This document shows positions 36,270 through 45,143 of a stretch of 64,000 nt of DNA, one piece after another. Position 1 is the first letter of the stretch. Each line of letters begins with the position of its first letter. The DNA is from JANOSH01 sp031415695 (GTDB lineage Bacteria > Actinomycetota > Acidimicrobiia > Acidimicrobiales > Ilumatobacteraceae). The notes beneath the pieces were generated by a model. That model was not told the DNA's origin, did not search any database, and worked only from the letters and a program-made list of their open reading frames with translations. The position numbers and the translations under genes are program-made. The stretch spans positions 5,443 to 69,442 of the forward strand of contig JANOSH010000005.1 of NCBI GenBank assembly GCA_031415695.1. The letters are read 5' to 3'.

Positions 36270-37403
36270 ATGGAAAACCGTATCTGCCAACTGCTTGGTA
36301 TCGAGTTCCCAATCGTCGCCTTTACGCACTGCCGTGACGTGGTGGCTGCCGTTAGTAAAGCAGGCGGCTTTGGTGTGCTTGGTGCCGAGGCGCACACCCC
36401 TGAACAGCTCGATATCGATCTTGCTTGGATTGCCGAACAATTGGGCGATAAGCCCTTTGGTGTCGATGTCATTGTGCCCGCTAAGTACGAGGGCAAGACC
36501 GAAGGTGAAATGACACGCTCACAGTTGCGTGAGCGCATTCCCCAAGCGCATCGGGACTTCCTCGACGACATGATGGTGCGTTACAACGTCCCCCCGGCTC
36601 TCGATTCCGAGAGCTCGCATGGCCGCAATCGCGACGGGGCAGCGCCCATGAGCTACGGCGCGGCGGCAGAAATGATGGACATTGCTTTTTCTCACCCCAT
36701 CCGTTTGATCGTCAACGCGCTCGGAGCTCCGCCGCCAGACATGGTCGAGCGGGCTCACAGCCAAGGCATCTTGGTCGGTGCGCTGGCTGGCAAGAAGTCG
36801 CACGCGGTTCGCCATGTTGCCGCGGGAGTCGACATTGTTATCGCTCAGGGTCACGAGGCTGGCGGCCACACGGGCGAGATCGGCACCATGGTGCTTGTGC
36901 CCGAGATTGTCGACGCTGTTGCCCCAATTCCGGTGTTGGCAGCGGGCGGAATTGGTGGCGGTCGTCAGATGGCGGCTGCGATGGTACTTGGGGCCGAGGG
37001 GGTCTGGTGTGGTTCGGTGTGGCTCACAACCGAGGAAGCCGAAACGCATCCAACGGTGAAATCAAAGTTTCTGGCGGCCACATCGTCCGATACCTTGCGT
37101 TCGCGGTCGCGTACGGGCAAGCCGGCTCGTCAACTACGCACGGCATGGACCGACGAGTGGGATAGCGCGGCATCGCCAGGCCCGCTGCCTATGCCCCTAC
37201 AACCGCTGCTCATTGCCGAGGCCGATGCCCGTGTCCAACGAGCCGCTCACGACCCCAACTCCGGAGCCGGCCAACTCGTCAACTATTTTGTCGGACAGAT
37301 TGTCGGTTCAATGAACCAGGTAAAACCTGCCAGTCGGGTAGTGATCGATATGGTCGATGAGTTCATCGAGGCCATGGAGCGTGTGGGAAAGATGATGCAA
37401 TGA
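36270..37403 (+). CDS. Nitronate monooxygenase/2-nitropropane dioxygenase-family flavoprotein
   Basis: 377 residues from ATG 36270. FMN-binding TIM barrel: start ICQLLGIEFPIV, catalytic-histidine segment AQGHEAGGHTGEIG, and phosphate-binding VLAAGGIGGGRQMAAAMVLGAEGVW. The group oxidises alkyl nitronates; some members act on other enoyl or acyl substrates. Between CoA-transferase and enoyl-CoA hydratase it may have a role in acyl-CoA breakdown, but this is only context. Its stop overlaps the next start by four bases. Confidence 0.88.
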   Translation: MENRICQLLGIEFPIVAFTHCRDVVAAVSKAGGFGVLGAEAHTPEQLDIDLAWIAEQLGDKPFGVDVIVPAKYEGKTEGEMTRSQLRERIPQAHRDFLDDMMVRYNVPPALDSESSHGRNRDGAAPMSYGAAAEMMDIAFSHPIRLIVNALGAPPPDMVERAHSQGILVGALAGKKSHAVRHVAAGVDIVIAQGHEAGGHTGEIGTMVLVPEIVDAVAPIPVLAAGGIGGGRQMAAAMVLGAEGVWCGSVWLTTEEAETHPTVKSKFLAATSSDTLRSRSRTGKPARQLRTAWTDEWDSAASPGPLPMPLQPLLIAEADARVQRAAHDPNSGAGQLVNYFVGQIVGSMNQVKPASRVVIDMVDEFIEAMERVGKMMQ

Positions 37404-38206
37404 GCTGGTCGTACGACGATTTCACCAAGCTTCGAATCGACCGTATGGGCAACGGTGTGGTCGAGATTGTTCTTGATGCGCCTGGCCTCAACTCGGTCGA
37501 CCCCGATACCCATCGAGAGTTGGCCGATGTATGGCTTGCTGTCGATCGTGATCCCGACACCAAGGTCGCCCTCATTCGAGGCGAGGGACGCGGGTTCTCG
37601 GCCGGTGGCAGCTTCGACCTTATCGACACCATCATTTCCGACCCGCAGATGCGTATGCGCACGTTTCGTGAGGCCCGAGACCTGGTCTATAACGTCATCA
37701 ACTGCTCAAAGCCCATCGTGTCGTCAATGCACGGGCCGGCAGTAGGCGCGGGGTTAGTTGCGGGGTTACTCGCCGACATTTCAGTTGTTGGTCGCACCAC
37801 CAAGATCATCGACGGACATACGCGTTTGGGTGTGGCTGCGGGTGACCATGCTGCTGTCTGTTGGCCGTTGTTGTGTGGCATGGCCAAGGCGAAGTACTAC
37901 CTGTTGACGTGCCGCCCGCTGTCGGGCGAGGAGGCCGAACGCATTGGTCTCGTCTCGCTTTGTGTCGACGATGGGTCCGAATTGTCCACCGCGCGTGAGG
38001 TTGCCGCCGAGTTGGCGATGGGTGCGCAGCAGGCTATCCGGTGGACAAAGCTGTCATTGAACAATTGGTATCGCCAGAACGGTGCCATCTTCGACACGTC
38101 GTTGGCCTTGGAGATATGGGGATTCGGCGGTCCTGACGCGGCCGAGGGCGTTGCGTCGCACCGTGAGAAACGGGCGCCTCGATTCGATGGTCCGACCTGC
38201 GAGTGA
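37400..38206 (+). CDS. Enoyl-CoA hydratase/isomerase family protein
   Basis: 268 residues from ATG 37400 (ATGA overlap). Crotonase fold: VALIRGEGRGFSAGGSFDL gives the first oxyanion hole and MHGPAVGAGLVAGLLADISV the second. Length is normal. The reaction could be hydration, isomerisation or hydrolysis. It completes an operon of three genes acting on CoA esters. Confidence 0.9.
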   Translation: MSWSYDDFTKLRIDRMGNGVVEIVLDAPGLNSVDPDTHRELADVWLAVDRDPDTKVALIRGEGRGFSAGGSFDLIDTIISDPQMRMRTFREARDLVYNVINCSKPIVSSMHGPAVGAGLVAGLLADISVVGRTTKIIDGHTRLGVAAGDHAAVCWPLLCGMAKAKYYLLTCRPLSGEEAERIGLVSLCVDDGSELSTAREVAAELAMGAQQAIRWTKLSLNNWYRQNGAIFDTSLALEIWGFGGPDAAEGVASHREKRAPRFDGPTCE

Positions 38207-38219
38207 ATATTTCGAGTGT

Positions 38220-38253
38220 GTGACAGAATATTGTCACGCGTTTGTAATAGAAT
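38220..38253 (+). promoter_or_regulatory. Palindrome and -10 box before the NlpC/P60 gene
   Basis: GTGACA-gaatat-TGTCAC (38220-38237) is a perfect 6-6-6 inverted repeat that covers the expected -35 position. TAGAAT (38248-38253) lies six bases before the GTG at 38260, so the message is probably leaderless. The palindrome is a candidate binding site for a regulator. Confidence 0.55.
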
Positions 38254-38259
38254 GATGGG

Positions 38260-39570
38260 GTGCCTCAGTCCGTTGCCGCGGGATTTCGTCGGATAGCCAC
38301 AATTTGGGCCCTCAATGTCGGCCTTCTTGGTGCCTTCGCGATGCCGTCGTCGGCCGGTTCAATCGAAGACAAGCAGGCTCAGGCCCGTCGAATAGCTACC
38401 GAACGAGAGGTGCTTGTCGAGAAGGCCGAACGCCTCTCACAAGAGCGTGTACGTCAGGCTGGCGAGCTCGAAGTAGTCAACGCCCAACTGTCCTGGGCTG
38501 GCACGGTACTTGGCCGTCAAGAGGCGGCTGCTTCCGACCTTCAAGTTCGCATCCGCACCATGGTCGTCAACTCCTATGTGTACGGGTCGGCGTCGACCGG
38601 GCTCAACGCACTGCTGTCTCAGGGGGCGTCGTCGGACTCGTCGGCACGGTTCGGGTACTCGTCGTCAGTGCTCGGCGATCGAAATGATCTTCTCGACCAG
38701 TATCAGGCAACCTCGCAGGATCGTCGCAAACAGCGCGACGAGCTAGCGGTTGTTCAACGTCGGCAAACAGAGTTGGCGACCTCTCTCGAAGCGGCGGCGT
38801 CGTCGCTCGTCAAGACCCAGAGTCAACTTGCTGCGCTGGAACTGACCGTCGGGGTCGAACTGCAAGCGCTAGTCGCCGCTGAGCAGGTCCGCCTAGCCCG
38901 TGAGGCCGAGTTGCGGGCGCAGGCCGAAACCGAACGACGGGCCCGGCAGCTGCGAGGTGAGCAAGAACGCCAAGTCGCTGCCCAGCGCCAAGCAGCTCAG
39001 CTCGCTGTTCACGACGCGGCTCGACAAGAAACGGCCCGACGGGTAGCCACATCTACGACAACGATTACTCGCCGTGCTATCGCCGGTCCAGCCGTAACGG
39101 CTCGACCGTCGCCTGCTACGACAGCGGGCCGAGGCTCGGCTACAACTCAGGCAACGACGGTGCGACAGCCGACTGCCCCCCGGCCGACTGTCGCGCCGCC
39201 GCCCGACTATCCCGCTCCTTCGCCAGCCGCGGCAGTCGCCGTCCAGGCGGCCAAGTCACAACTCGGTGTGGCTTACGTGTTCGGAGCTAATGGCCCCACC
39301 AATTTCGATTGTTCGGGTCTTACGCAGTGGGCATGGGCAAAAGCCGGGGTAAGTATGTCCCATTACACCGTGTCGCAATACAACGAGTTCCCGAGAGTGC
39401 CTCTCGATGCGTTGCAGCCAGGCGACCTGGTGTTCTTCAACGTCGACCTCGGGCATATGGGCATGTACATCGGGGGCGGCTTGTACATCCATGCCCCGAG
39501 AACCGGTGATGTTGTCAGGATTGCAACCCTGGGCGGTAGAAACACCGTGGGGGCTGTGCGCCCCGGCTAG
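38260..39570 (+). CDS. Secreted coiled-coil NlpC/P60 peptidoglycan endopeptidase (RipA-like)
   Basis: 436 residues from GTG 38260. Signal-like N-terminus (NVGLLGAFAMPSSAGS). A long coiled coil (about 35-265, rich in Ala, Gln, Arg, Glu) and a Thr/Pro-rich linker follow. The C-terminal NlpC/P60 domain has Cys in NFDCSGLTQWAW, His in LGHMGMYIG and a third polar residue in YIHAPRTGD. Enzymes of this form cut peptide stems in the wall and act in cell separation. The coiled coil may keep the enzyme inactive or tie it to FtsEX-like partners. Confidence 0.92.
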   Translation: MPQSVAAGFRRIATIWALNVGLLGAFAMPSSAGSIEDKQAQARRIATEREVLVEKAERLSQERVRQAGELEVVNAQLSWAGTVLGRQEAAASDLQVRIRTMVVNSYVYGSASTGLNALLSQGASSDSSARFGYSSSVLGDRNDLLDQYQATSQDRRKQRDELAVVQRRQTELATSLEAAASSLVKTQSQLAALELTVGVELQALVAAEQVRLAREAELRAQAETERRARQLRGEQERQVAAQRQAAQLAVHDAARQETARRVATSTTTITRRAIAGPAVTARPSPATTAGRGSATTQATTVRQPTAPRPTVAPPPDYPAPSPAAAVAVQAAKSQLGVAYVFGANGPTNFDCSGLTQWAWAKAGVSMSHYTVSQYNEFPRVPLDALQPGDLVFFNVDLGHMGMYIGGGLYIHAPRTGDVVRIATLGGRNTVGAVRPG

Positions 39571-39629
39571 ACAGCACCGGCCGTGGCGACTTGCGAAGTC
39601 TGGTGCGGGTCGGTCCCAGGGGTGCCTGA

Positions 39630-39659
39630 TGGCAAAGTTTGCCAAAACAGCGCTAGGCT
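39630..39659 (+). promoter_or_regulatory. Palindromic operator and -10 box of parDE-like pair
   Basis: TGGCAAA-G-TTTGCCA at 39630-39644 is a perfect 7-1-7 palindrome. TAGGCT (39654-39659) follows, seven bases before the ATG at 39667. Toxin-antitoxin pairs repress themselves through such sites, so this is probably the antitoxin's operator. Confidence 0.6.
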
Positions 39660-39666
39660 TGCCTTC

Positions 39667-39900
39667 ATGACGACGATGAATGTGTCGATCCCGAGCGAGC
39701 TTAAGGCGTTTGTCGATAGGCAGGTTGACGCCGGCGCGTACAGTTCGACGAGCGAGTTCGTTCGTGACCTTATTCGGCGTGAACAAGACCGACAACGACT
39801 TCGGAGTCTGTTGCTCGACGGCGCAGCCTCGGCACCCGGGCCGATAGCCGACAACGCGTACTTTGCCTCGTTACGCGAACGAGTCCGCGATCGTCACTGA
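39667..39900 (+). CDS. parD: ParD-like ribbon-helix-helix antitoxin
   Basis: 77 residues from ATG 39667. N-terminal strand and helices TMNVSIPSELKAFVDRQVDA then YSSTSEFVRDLIRREQDR are the ParD/CopG pattern. The C-terminal tail (APGPIADNAYFASLRERV) is where ParE would bind. The toxin gene starts five bases after the stop. Confidence 0.88.
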   Translation: MTTMNVSIPSELKAFVDRQVDAGAYSSTSEFVRDLIRREQDRQRLRSLLLDGAASAPGPIADNAYFASLRERVRDRH

Positions 39901-39905
39901 AACTC

Positions 39906-40229
39906 ATGACGTCACGCCAGGAGCAGTTTCGATCGCTCGCGAACTCGGACATCGAAGCGGCGGTCGAATACTATTGCGTCGAAGGCGGTGACACGCTTGC
40001 CGTCGAGTTCGTAGACGCCATCCAGCAGGCGGTCGAGCGGGTGAGGCGCTTGCCAAACGCCGGGTCGTTGCGCTTCTCGTACGAACTGGGAATTGCGGAC
40101 CTTCGGGCGTGGAGAACACAACGGTTTCCGTACGTAATCTTCTGCGTACCCCACGGCGATCGGATCGACGTGCTGCGAGTGCTACACAGTCAACGAGATA
40201 TCCCGGTGGCTTTTGCCGATGGCAGTTGA
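39906..40229 (+). CDS. parE: ParE-like toxin of the RelE/ParE superfamily
   Basis: 107 residues from ATG 39906. ParE marks: SNSDIEAAVEYY-like start (LANSDIEAAVEYYCVEG), FVDAIQQAVERVRRLPNAG, LRAWRTQRFPYVIFC and C-terminal DVLRVLHSQRDI. ParE proteins block DNA gyrase; other members cut mRNA on the ribosome. Both genes look complete and should form an active pair. Confidence 0.88.
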   Translation: MTSRQEQFRSLANSDIEAAVEYYCVEGGDTLAVEFVDAIQQAVERVRRLPNAGSLRFSYELGIADLRAWRTQRFPYVIFCVPHGDRIDVLRVLHSQRDIPVAFADGS

Positions 40230-40286
40230 CCGGTCCACAAATCGTTCGGACTGTGCGGCGGAGTTGGCTGTGCGTACGATGCGGGG

Positions 40287-41562
40287 ATGGGGCCTGTCAC
40301 GGAGCTATATACGATTCCCGATCTGCTTGTCCGTGCTGCGGAACGAGACCCCGACGGCGATTGCCTCGTTTTCCCGAATGAGCACATCACGTTCCGGTCC
40401 CAACTCGACCGAGCCGTGTTGGTCGCCCGGTCGCTTATCGCGCTCGGTGTGGGCAAGGGCGACCATGTCGCGATGGTGCTGCCGAGGCCTTCCGCGATCT
40501 GCCTCGGCCCGCCAGCGCGCCCCTGCTGGAGACGGTCGTGGTGATCGGTTCGACGACACCGACAGGAACCATGGGCTGGAAAGAGTCCGGCACCTCGCCG
40601 AAACGGTCGAGCCCCTGGCAGTCGACCGACTTCGCAGCCGGGTTGCGATTCGCGACGTCGGGCTCATGATGTACACCTCTGGCACAACGGCGATGCCGAA
40701 GGGCTGCCCGCTCTCGTACGAAGCGCTCGTACGCCCGGCACTGGAAGCAGGACGCTCACGATTCGAACTCGTGGCCGGCGACCGCATGTGGGACCCCTTG
40801 CCAATGTTCCATATGAGCTTCGTTCTGCCTTTTATCGCCTGCCTCGATGCCGGTGCCGCGCTGCTCTCGATGCACCGCTTCGAACCGGGAGAAGCACTTG
40901 GCTATATGGAACGGGAACGGGTAACGGTCAACTTCGCGTCGTTCCCGACGATCACCGAGGCGTTCCTCAACCATCCCGACTTCGCCACGACCAATCTTGA
41001 CTTCCGGCTGATCAACAACGTTGCTCCCCCCGACGTGCTCCGCTCGATGCAGGCCCGCATGCCGTTCGCCCGTCACATCTCGGCCTACGGCCTGACCGAA
41101 GCCGGTGGCGTCGTCGCGTTCAGCGAGCCGTCCGACACGCACGAGCAGCGCGCCACGACGAGCGGCCGGCCGTTGCGTGGTATCGAGGTTCAGATCCGCG
41201 ACCTCGAAACCGATGAGGTCGCCAGTGTCGGCGAGCCGGGCGAGATCCTGCTGCGGGGCTATTGCTTGTTCGAGGGCTACTACAAGGACGCCGTCAAGAA
41301 CGCTGAGACCCACACCAACGACGGCTGGTTCCGCACCGGAGACATCGCATCGCTCGACAACGACGGCCGTATCTCGTACCTCGGACGGGCCAAAGACATG
41401 CTGAAAGTCGGGGGCGAGAACGTGGCCGCCGCCTCGTTCAAAATCCCGCGCTCTGTGCGTTTCGTGACGGAGTGGCCGATGTCGGCGACCAAGATCCAGA
41501 AGTACGTTCTGCGTCAGGCCATCGCCGAGGATATGTGGCCTCCTCCCATGCGGCTACGGTGA
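40287..41562 (+). pseudogene. Acyl-CoA synthetase (AMP-forming) with internal deletions
   Basis: The N-terminus (TIPDLLVRAAERDPDGDCLVF) starts at ATG 40287, behind TACGAT-N6. Near 40490 roughly 80-100 residues are missing and the frame shifts twice before RHLAETVEPL. The core is then intact: MMYTSGTTAMPKGCPLS, HISAYGLTEAGG, DGWFRTGDIASLDNDGRISYLGR split over 41320-41395, and KVGGENVAA. Directly after this a second in-frame gap of about 70 residues joins to SFKIPRSVRFVTEWPMSATKIQK, so the C-terminal lid is mostly gone. The gene once activated a fatty or aryl acid; now it is probably dead. Confidence 0.8.
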
Positions 41563-41566
41563 CCCG

Positions 41567-42691
41567 ATGGGGATCACACCGGATGAGTTCGCAAGGTCGT
41601 ACGTCGCCGAGATGGCCGGAACGGCGATGGACCTCGACCTCGACCGGCTGGTCACTTCGCCGAGTGGCCTGACGGCGGAGGGAATGATGTCGGCCATCGC
41701 CCACCCCGAGATGGGGAGGCTTGGCATCACGATGATGGCCGACTTCATGAAGCCGGAGGGGTCGCTCTATTACGACGCGATCTTTGGTGCCTACCACGGC
41801 CAGAAGGATATTCGGGGCTGGCTTGTACCGGCGATGGCCGACATTGAGTTCATTGACTTCGTGCCCACAGGCGAGTCGGTGTTCTTCGATGATGGCGAGG
41901 GTACCTCCTCGCTCGACGAGTGGCAGATGGTCATGAACCTCGGCGACGACAAGATCCCGCTTTCTCGTGGTGTTAGCGTTCGCCGTTACCGAGATGGCTG
42001 GATCATCTGGGCCTGCGATGTGTACGACACGGCCGCGTTCCGCCAGCCGCCGCCGCCGGAGATGGCGAACATTCCGGGTATGCCGAGCGAGCCGCCGCCG
42101 CCGCTTCCGCCGTGGCCCCGGGTCGAGTGGACGACCAACACCTCGGTCACCCACGCTCCACTCTCGGAGGCGGCCAAGGTGTGGGTTGCGAAACGCCAAG
42201 TATCGGGCAGTTCGCCGTTGGTCGAGGCACCGAGCGGGTTGAGTAACGCCGACATCCATGCCCTCACTCACGACCCGGACCTCGGCTATGACTTCGATCT
42301 GCAAAGCGACCTCTTCCACCCGACCGACTCGATCTACATCGATCCGCTTTTCGGCGAGTTCCGTGGCCAGGCCGCCATTCGCGAGTGGCTCACCGACATC
42401 ATGCCGCGCGCCGGGGCTCTCGCTTTCGAGCCGCTCGGTAAGCCGCTGTTCGACGGGACCACGTCAGTGCTCGAATGGAAGCAGATGGCAATCGCGCCCG
42501 ACGGCACGCGCACGATGATGCTGCGCGGGACGAGCGTGCGGCGTCATGCCGACGGGTGGATTGTGTACGCCGCCGACTATTTTGACACCGCACCTCTTGG
42601 TGACCCCGACATCCAAGCGGCCGCCATGGCGTCGGGCGGCACCATCACCGCCGCCGATGTCATCAAGTACCGCTCGCGAAGCGCTACGTGA
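41567..42691 (+). CDS. Protein with two SnoaL-like (NTF2-fold) domains
   Basis: 374 residues from ATG 41567, four bases after the ligase remnant. Two related halves (about 60-155 and 265-350) share the pattern FH/Y-x-D-x-x-FG-x-(F/Y)-x-G-Q-x-x-IR-x-WL, then EWQM or EWKQM, and end with GVSVRRYRDGWIIWACDVYDT or GTSVRRHADGWIVYAADYFDT. A Pro-rich hinge lies between. NTF2-fold proteins of this group are polyketide-like cyclases, isomerases or hydrolases, or only bind ligands. Function here is open. Confidence 0.75.
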   Translation: MGITPDEFARSYVAEMAGTAMDLDLDRLVTSPSGLTAEGMMSAIAHPEMGRLGITMMADFMKPEGSLYYDAIFGAYHGQKDIRGWLVPAMADIEFIDFVPTGESVFFDDGEGTSSLDEWQMVMNLGDDKIPLSRGVSVRRYRDGWIIWACDVYDTAAFRQPPPPEMANIPGMPSEPPPPLPPWPRVEWTTNTSVTHAPLSEAAKVWVAKRQVSGSSPLVEAPSGLSNADIHALTHDPDLGYDFDLQSDLFHPTDSIYIDPLFGEFRGQAAIREWLTDIMPRAGALAFEPLGKPLFDGTTSVLEWKQMAIAPDGTRTMMLRGTSVRRHADGWIVYAADYFDTAPLGDPDIQAAAMASGGTITAADVIKYRSRSAT

Positions 42692-42908
42692 CGAGGTTGA
42701 TGATAATGATGACGAACCCGACGACAGCGGCGGCGGCGCTGAGCCGCATGGCTGTTCGCAGGCTAGCCATGCCATCGTCCTTGAGCGCCCGCTTGAGCGC
42801 GAAGCCGCCGGTGATGCCGTAGGTGTCGCGTAGTTTGCGGCTCACCAGAAACGACGACCAGACAACGCCGAATGCTCCGGCAAGTACGAGCACTGCGCCG
42901 AGCAACAT
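42684..42908 (-). CDS. Small membrane protein
   Basis: 74 residues from ATG 42908, seven bases behind TAACGT (leaderless). Two hydrophobic helices (LLGAVLVLAGAFGVVWSSFLV and LSAAAAVVGFVIIIINLV, each near 18-20 residues) flank a basic loop. No family recognised. It ends 8 bp inside the end of the SnoaL gene on the other strand. It may belong with the coxE-like gene, which lies upstream on the other side. Confidence 0.6.
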   Translation of the reverse strand: MLLGAVLVLAGAFGVVWSSFLVSRKLRDTYGITGGFALKRALKDDGMASLRTAMRLSAAAAVVGFVIIIINLVT

Positions 42909-42926
42909 ACTCAAGACGTTAGCGGC

Positions 42927-44183
42927 TCAAGACCCCTTGGTGATTACGGCTGCCAATTCAGCCATGGCGTCAAGCGAGTGTCCTTCGACGAAGTTATCGA
43001 CGTACGGAAGCGCTGTGGCCATGCCGCGTGCAAGCGGCGCGTATCCAGGGGTCACCTTGAGAGGGTTCACCCATACGATCTGATGTGCGACTCGTTTGAG
43101 TCGAGCCATCTGCTCGCCCAACTCGGCTGGGTCGCCACGATCCCAGCCGTCAGACAGGATCACAACGGTGGCGCCGCGGGCCATGCCGCGCACACCCCAA
43201 TCGTCGTTGAACGATCGCAGACCCTCTCCGAGCCGTGTGCCGCCGGACCAATCCGTCACCGTAGCGGCAGCGCGGGCAAGCGCTCGGTCTGGATCACGAT
43301 TCGATAGTTCTCGGGTGACCCGCGTGAGTCGCGTGCCAAGGGTGAATACCTCGACGCGTTGGCGACCAACTACGGCGGCGTGGACAAACCGTAGGAACGC
43401 CCGAGCATAGGGCTCCATGGAACCAGACACATCCAAGATAAGCACTAGGCGGCGGGATCGTTCCCCTTGTTCAAAGTGCAGGCGGGTGATTGGTTCACCC
43501 CCGGTTCGAAGCGCTCTACGAACCGTGCGTCGCATGTCGATTGGTCCTCGTGTCGCCCGGGTGCTTACCAATCGGCGGGATCGTCGTCGCGCCCCCACGA
43601 GCCGTAGCCGTGTCATGAGGGCGTGCGCTTCAGCAAGTTCCGTATCGGTGTAGGTCGAAAAGTCTTTCGACCGCAGGATCTCTTGGGCCGAGAACCGCAG
43701 ATGAATCGACGGACCATCGTGTGGAGGGTTATCGGTGTCTTCGTCGCCGTTCTCGTCGTCGTCAGCATCGACAGTAATGGCGATGGTCTGTTCCTTTGCT
43801 GGTGCCGTGAACGGAACCGATACCGATCGTCGATCCCAAAAGACACTGAAGGCCCGGTCATAGACCGGCACGTCTTCGGGGCGGCGCAACAAGGTCGACA
43901 TGCCGGACCAGTAGACGGCCGAGCGGTCAACGAGACCGACGGCGTCGAGCGCGGCACTGAAGTTCAGCACGGTATCGACGGGCACCGTCATGCCGGTGGC
44001 CCGCAAGAGTCGGGCGAACGCCACGGCAACTCGTACTGCCGGAGTGACGACGCGATCGCCAATCCGGTCACCCGGGGCGGCCAGGGCGTCGAGATCACGA
44101 AACGTGGGTGCTGTCGTGAGGCCTCGTTGCGGCTCGTAGTTGGTGGGGATGACGAACGCTGGCGCGTCGCCTTCCTCATCCAT
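42927..44183 (-). CDS. coxE: CoxE-like VWA-domain protein
   Basis: 418 residues from ATG 44183, which overlaps the end of the MoxR gene by eight bases. C-terminal von Willebrand A domain with MIDAS motif VLILDVSGSME and later VVILSDGWDRGDP. CoxE proteins work with the MoxR ATPase CoxD to insert the Cu/Mo centre or mature molybdenum hydroxylases. The region between about 130 and 170 is acidic. The hydroxylase genes lie 4.6 kb away on the same strand. Confidence 0.85.
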   Translation of the reverse strand: MDEEGDAPAFVIPTNYEPQRGLTTAPTFRDLDALAAPGDRIGDRVVTPAVRVAVAFARLLRATGMTVPVDTVLNFSAALDAVGLVDRSAVYWSGMSTLLRRPEDVPVYDRAFSVFWDRRSVSVPFTAPAKEQTIAITVDADDDENGDEDTDNPPHDGPSIHLRFSAQEILRSKDFSTYTDTELAEAHALMTRLRLVGARRRSRRLVSTRATRGPIDMRRTVRRALRTGGEPITRLHFEQGERSRRLVLILDVSGSMEPYARAFLRFVHAAVVGRQRVEVFTLGTRLTRVTRELSNRDPDRALARAAATVTDWSGGTRLGEGLRSFNDDWGVRGMARGATVVILSDGWDRGDPAELGEQMARLKRVAHQIVWVNPLKVTPGYAPLARGMATALPYVDNFVEGHSLDAMAELAAVITKGS

Positions 44184-45096
44184 GCAGTTGGCCCCGCTCG
44201 AACGCCTGGCGCACAACGTCGGCAACGCCGTGGGCAGTAACGCGTTGGGAGTCCTCGCGGTACTTCAACACCGTGCCCAACGTGGCTCGCACTGCAGACT
44301 CGTTCAGCTCTGTTTGGCCGAGCACGGCCAACGCCGTTGCCCAGTCGATGGTCTCGGCAACTCCGGGTGGCTTATACAAGCCGAGGCCGCGCATCGCCTC
44401 GACTGCAGCCGCTACTTGTCGAGCGAGGCTCTCGGTGGCCTGGGGTGCTCGAAGGCGCAGAATCTTGACCTCGCGTTCGAAGTCGGGATGCTCGACCCAG
44501 TGGTAGAGGCACCGTCGTTTGAGCGCATCATGCACATCACGGGTTCGGTTCGACGTGAGAATAACAATGGGGGGAGTCTCGGCCCGGAAGGTACCGAGTT
44601 CGGGCACGGTGATCTGGTAGTCCGATAACACCTCGAGCAGGTATGCCTCGAATTCGTCGTCGGCGCGATCGATCTCGTCGATAAGAAGCACGGGGGGCGG
44701 CCCTGTTCGATGCGAGATGGCGCGAAGCAGCGCACGGCGGACAAGGAACCGCTCGGAGTACAGCTCGTTCTCGACCGTTTCGAGGTCGGCACCTTGTACC
44801 CGTCCAACGGCCTCGGCGGCCCGAAGATGGAGAAGTTGGCGGCTGTGATCCCACTCGTACACCGCTTGGGCGGCGTCGATACCTTCGTAGCATTGCAAGC
44901 GGATGAGCTCACCGCCCGTCCAGCGGGCTATGACCTTGGCTACCTCGGTTTTTCCTACTCCCGCCTCGCCCTCCAACAGCAGCGGGCGTCGCAGCGTCAT
45001 GGCCAAGAAGATGGCGGTAGCCAGCCCCTCGTCGGGCAGATAATCATGAGCAGCGAGCGCCTGTGTCACATCGTCGACGTTGGCTGGTTGAGGCAT
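44176..45096 (-). CDS. coxD: MoxR-type AAA ATPase, CoxD-like
   Basis: 306 residues from ATG 45096; TACGCT stands six bases before it. P-loop LLEGEAGVGKTEVAK (about 40-54), Walker B PVLLIDEIDRADDEFEAYLL, sensor VILTSNRTRDVHDALKRRC and an arginine-rich lid. MoxR ATPases act as chaperones paired with a VWA protein; the overlapping coxE-like gene downstream is exactly that. Together they would activate the molybdenum hydroxylase encoded nearby. Confidence 0.9.
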   Translation of the reverse strand: MPQPANVDDVTQALAAHDYLPDEGLATAIFLAMTLRRPLLLEGEAGVGKTEVAKVIARWTGGELIRLQCYEGIDAAQAVYEWDHSRQLLHLRAAEAVGRVQGADLETVENELYSERFLVRRALLRAISHRTGPPPVLLIDEIDRADDEFEAYLLEVLSDYQITVPELGTFRAETPPIVILTSNRTRDVHDALKRRCLYHWVEHPDFEREVKILRLRAPQATESLARQVAAAVEAMRGLGLYKPPGVAETIDWATALAVLGQTELNESAVRATLGTVLKYREDSQRVTAHGVADVVRQAFERGQLHG

Positions 45097-45143
45097 CAGT
45101 GCAGCGTACTCAACGCCCGAGAATGAGTGCTTGCGAATCACAT

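Noticed and set aside
38219..38238. A CRP-type site (TGTGA-N6-TCACA)
   Set aside because: The half-sites are ten bases apart rather than six, so it is kept only as a general palindrome.
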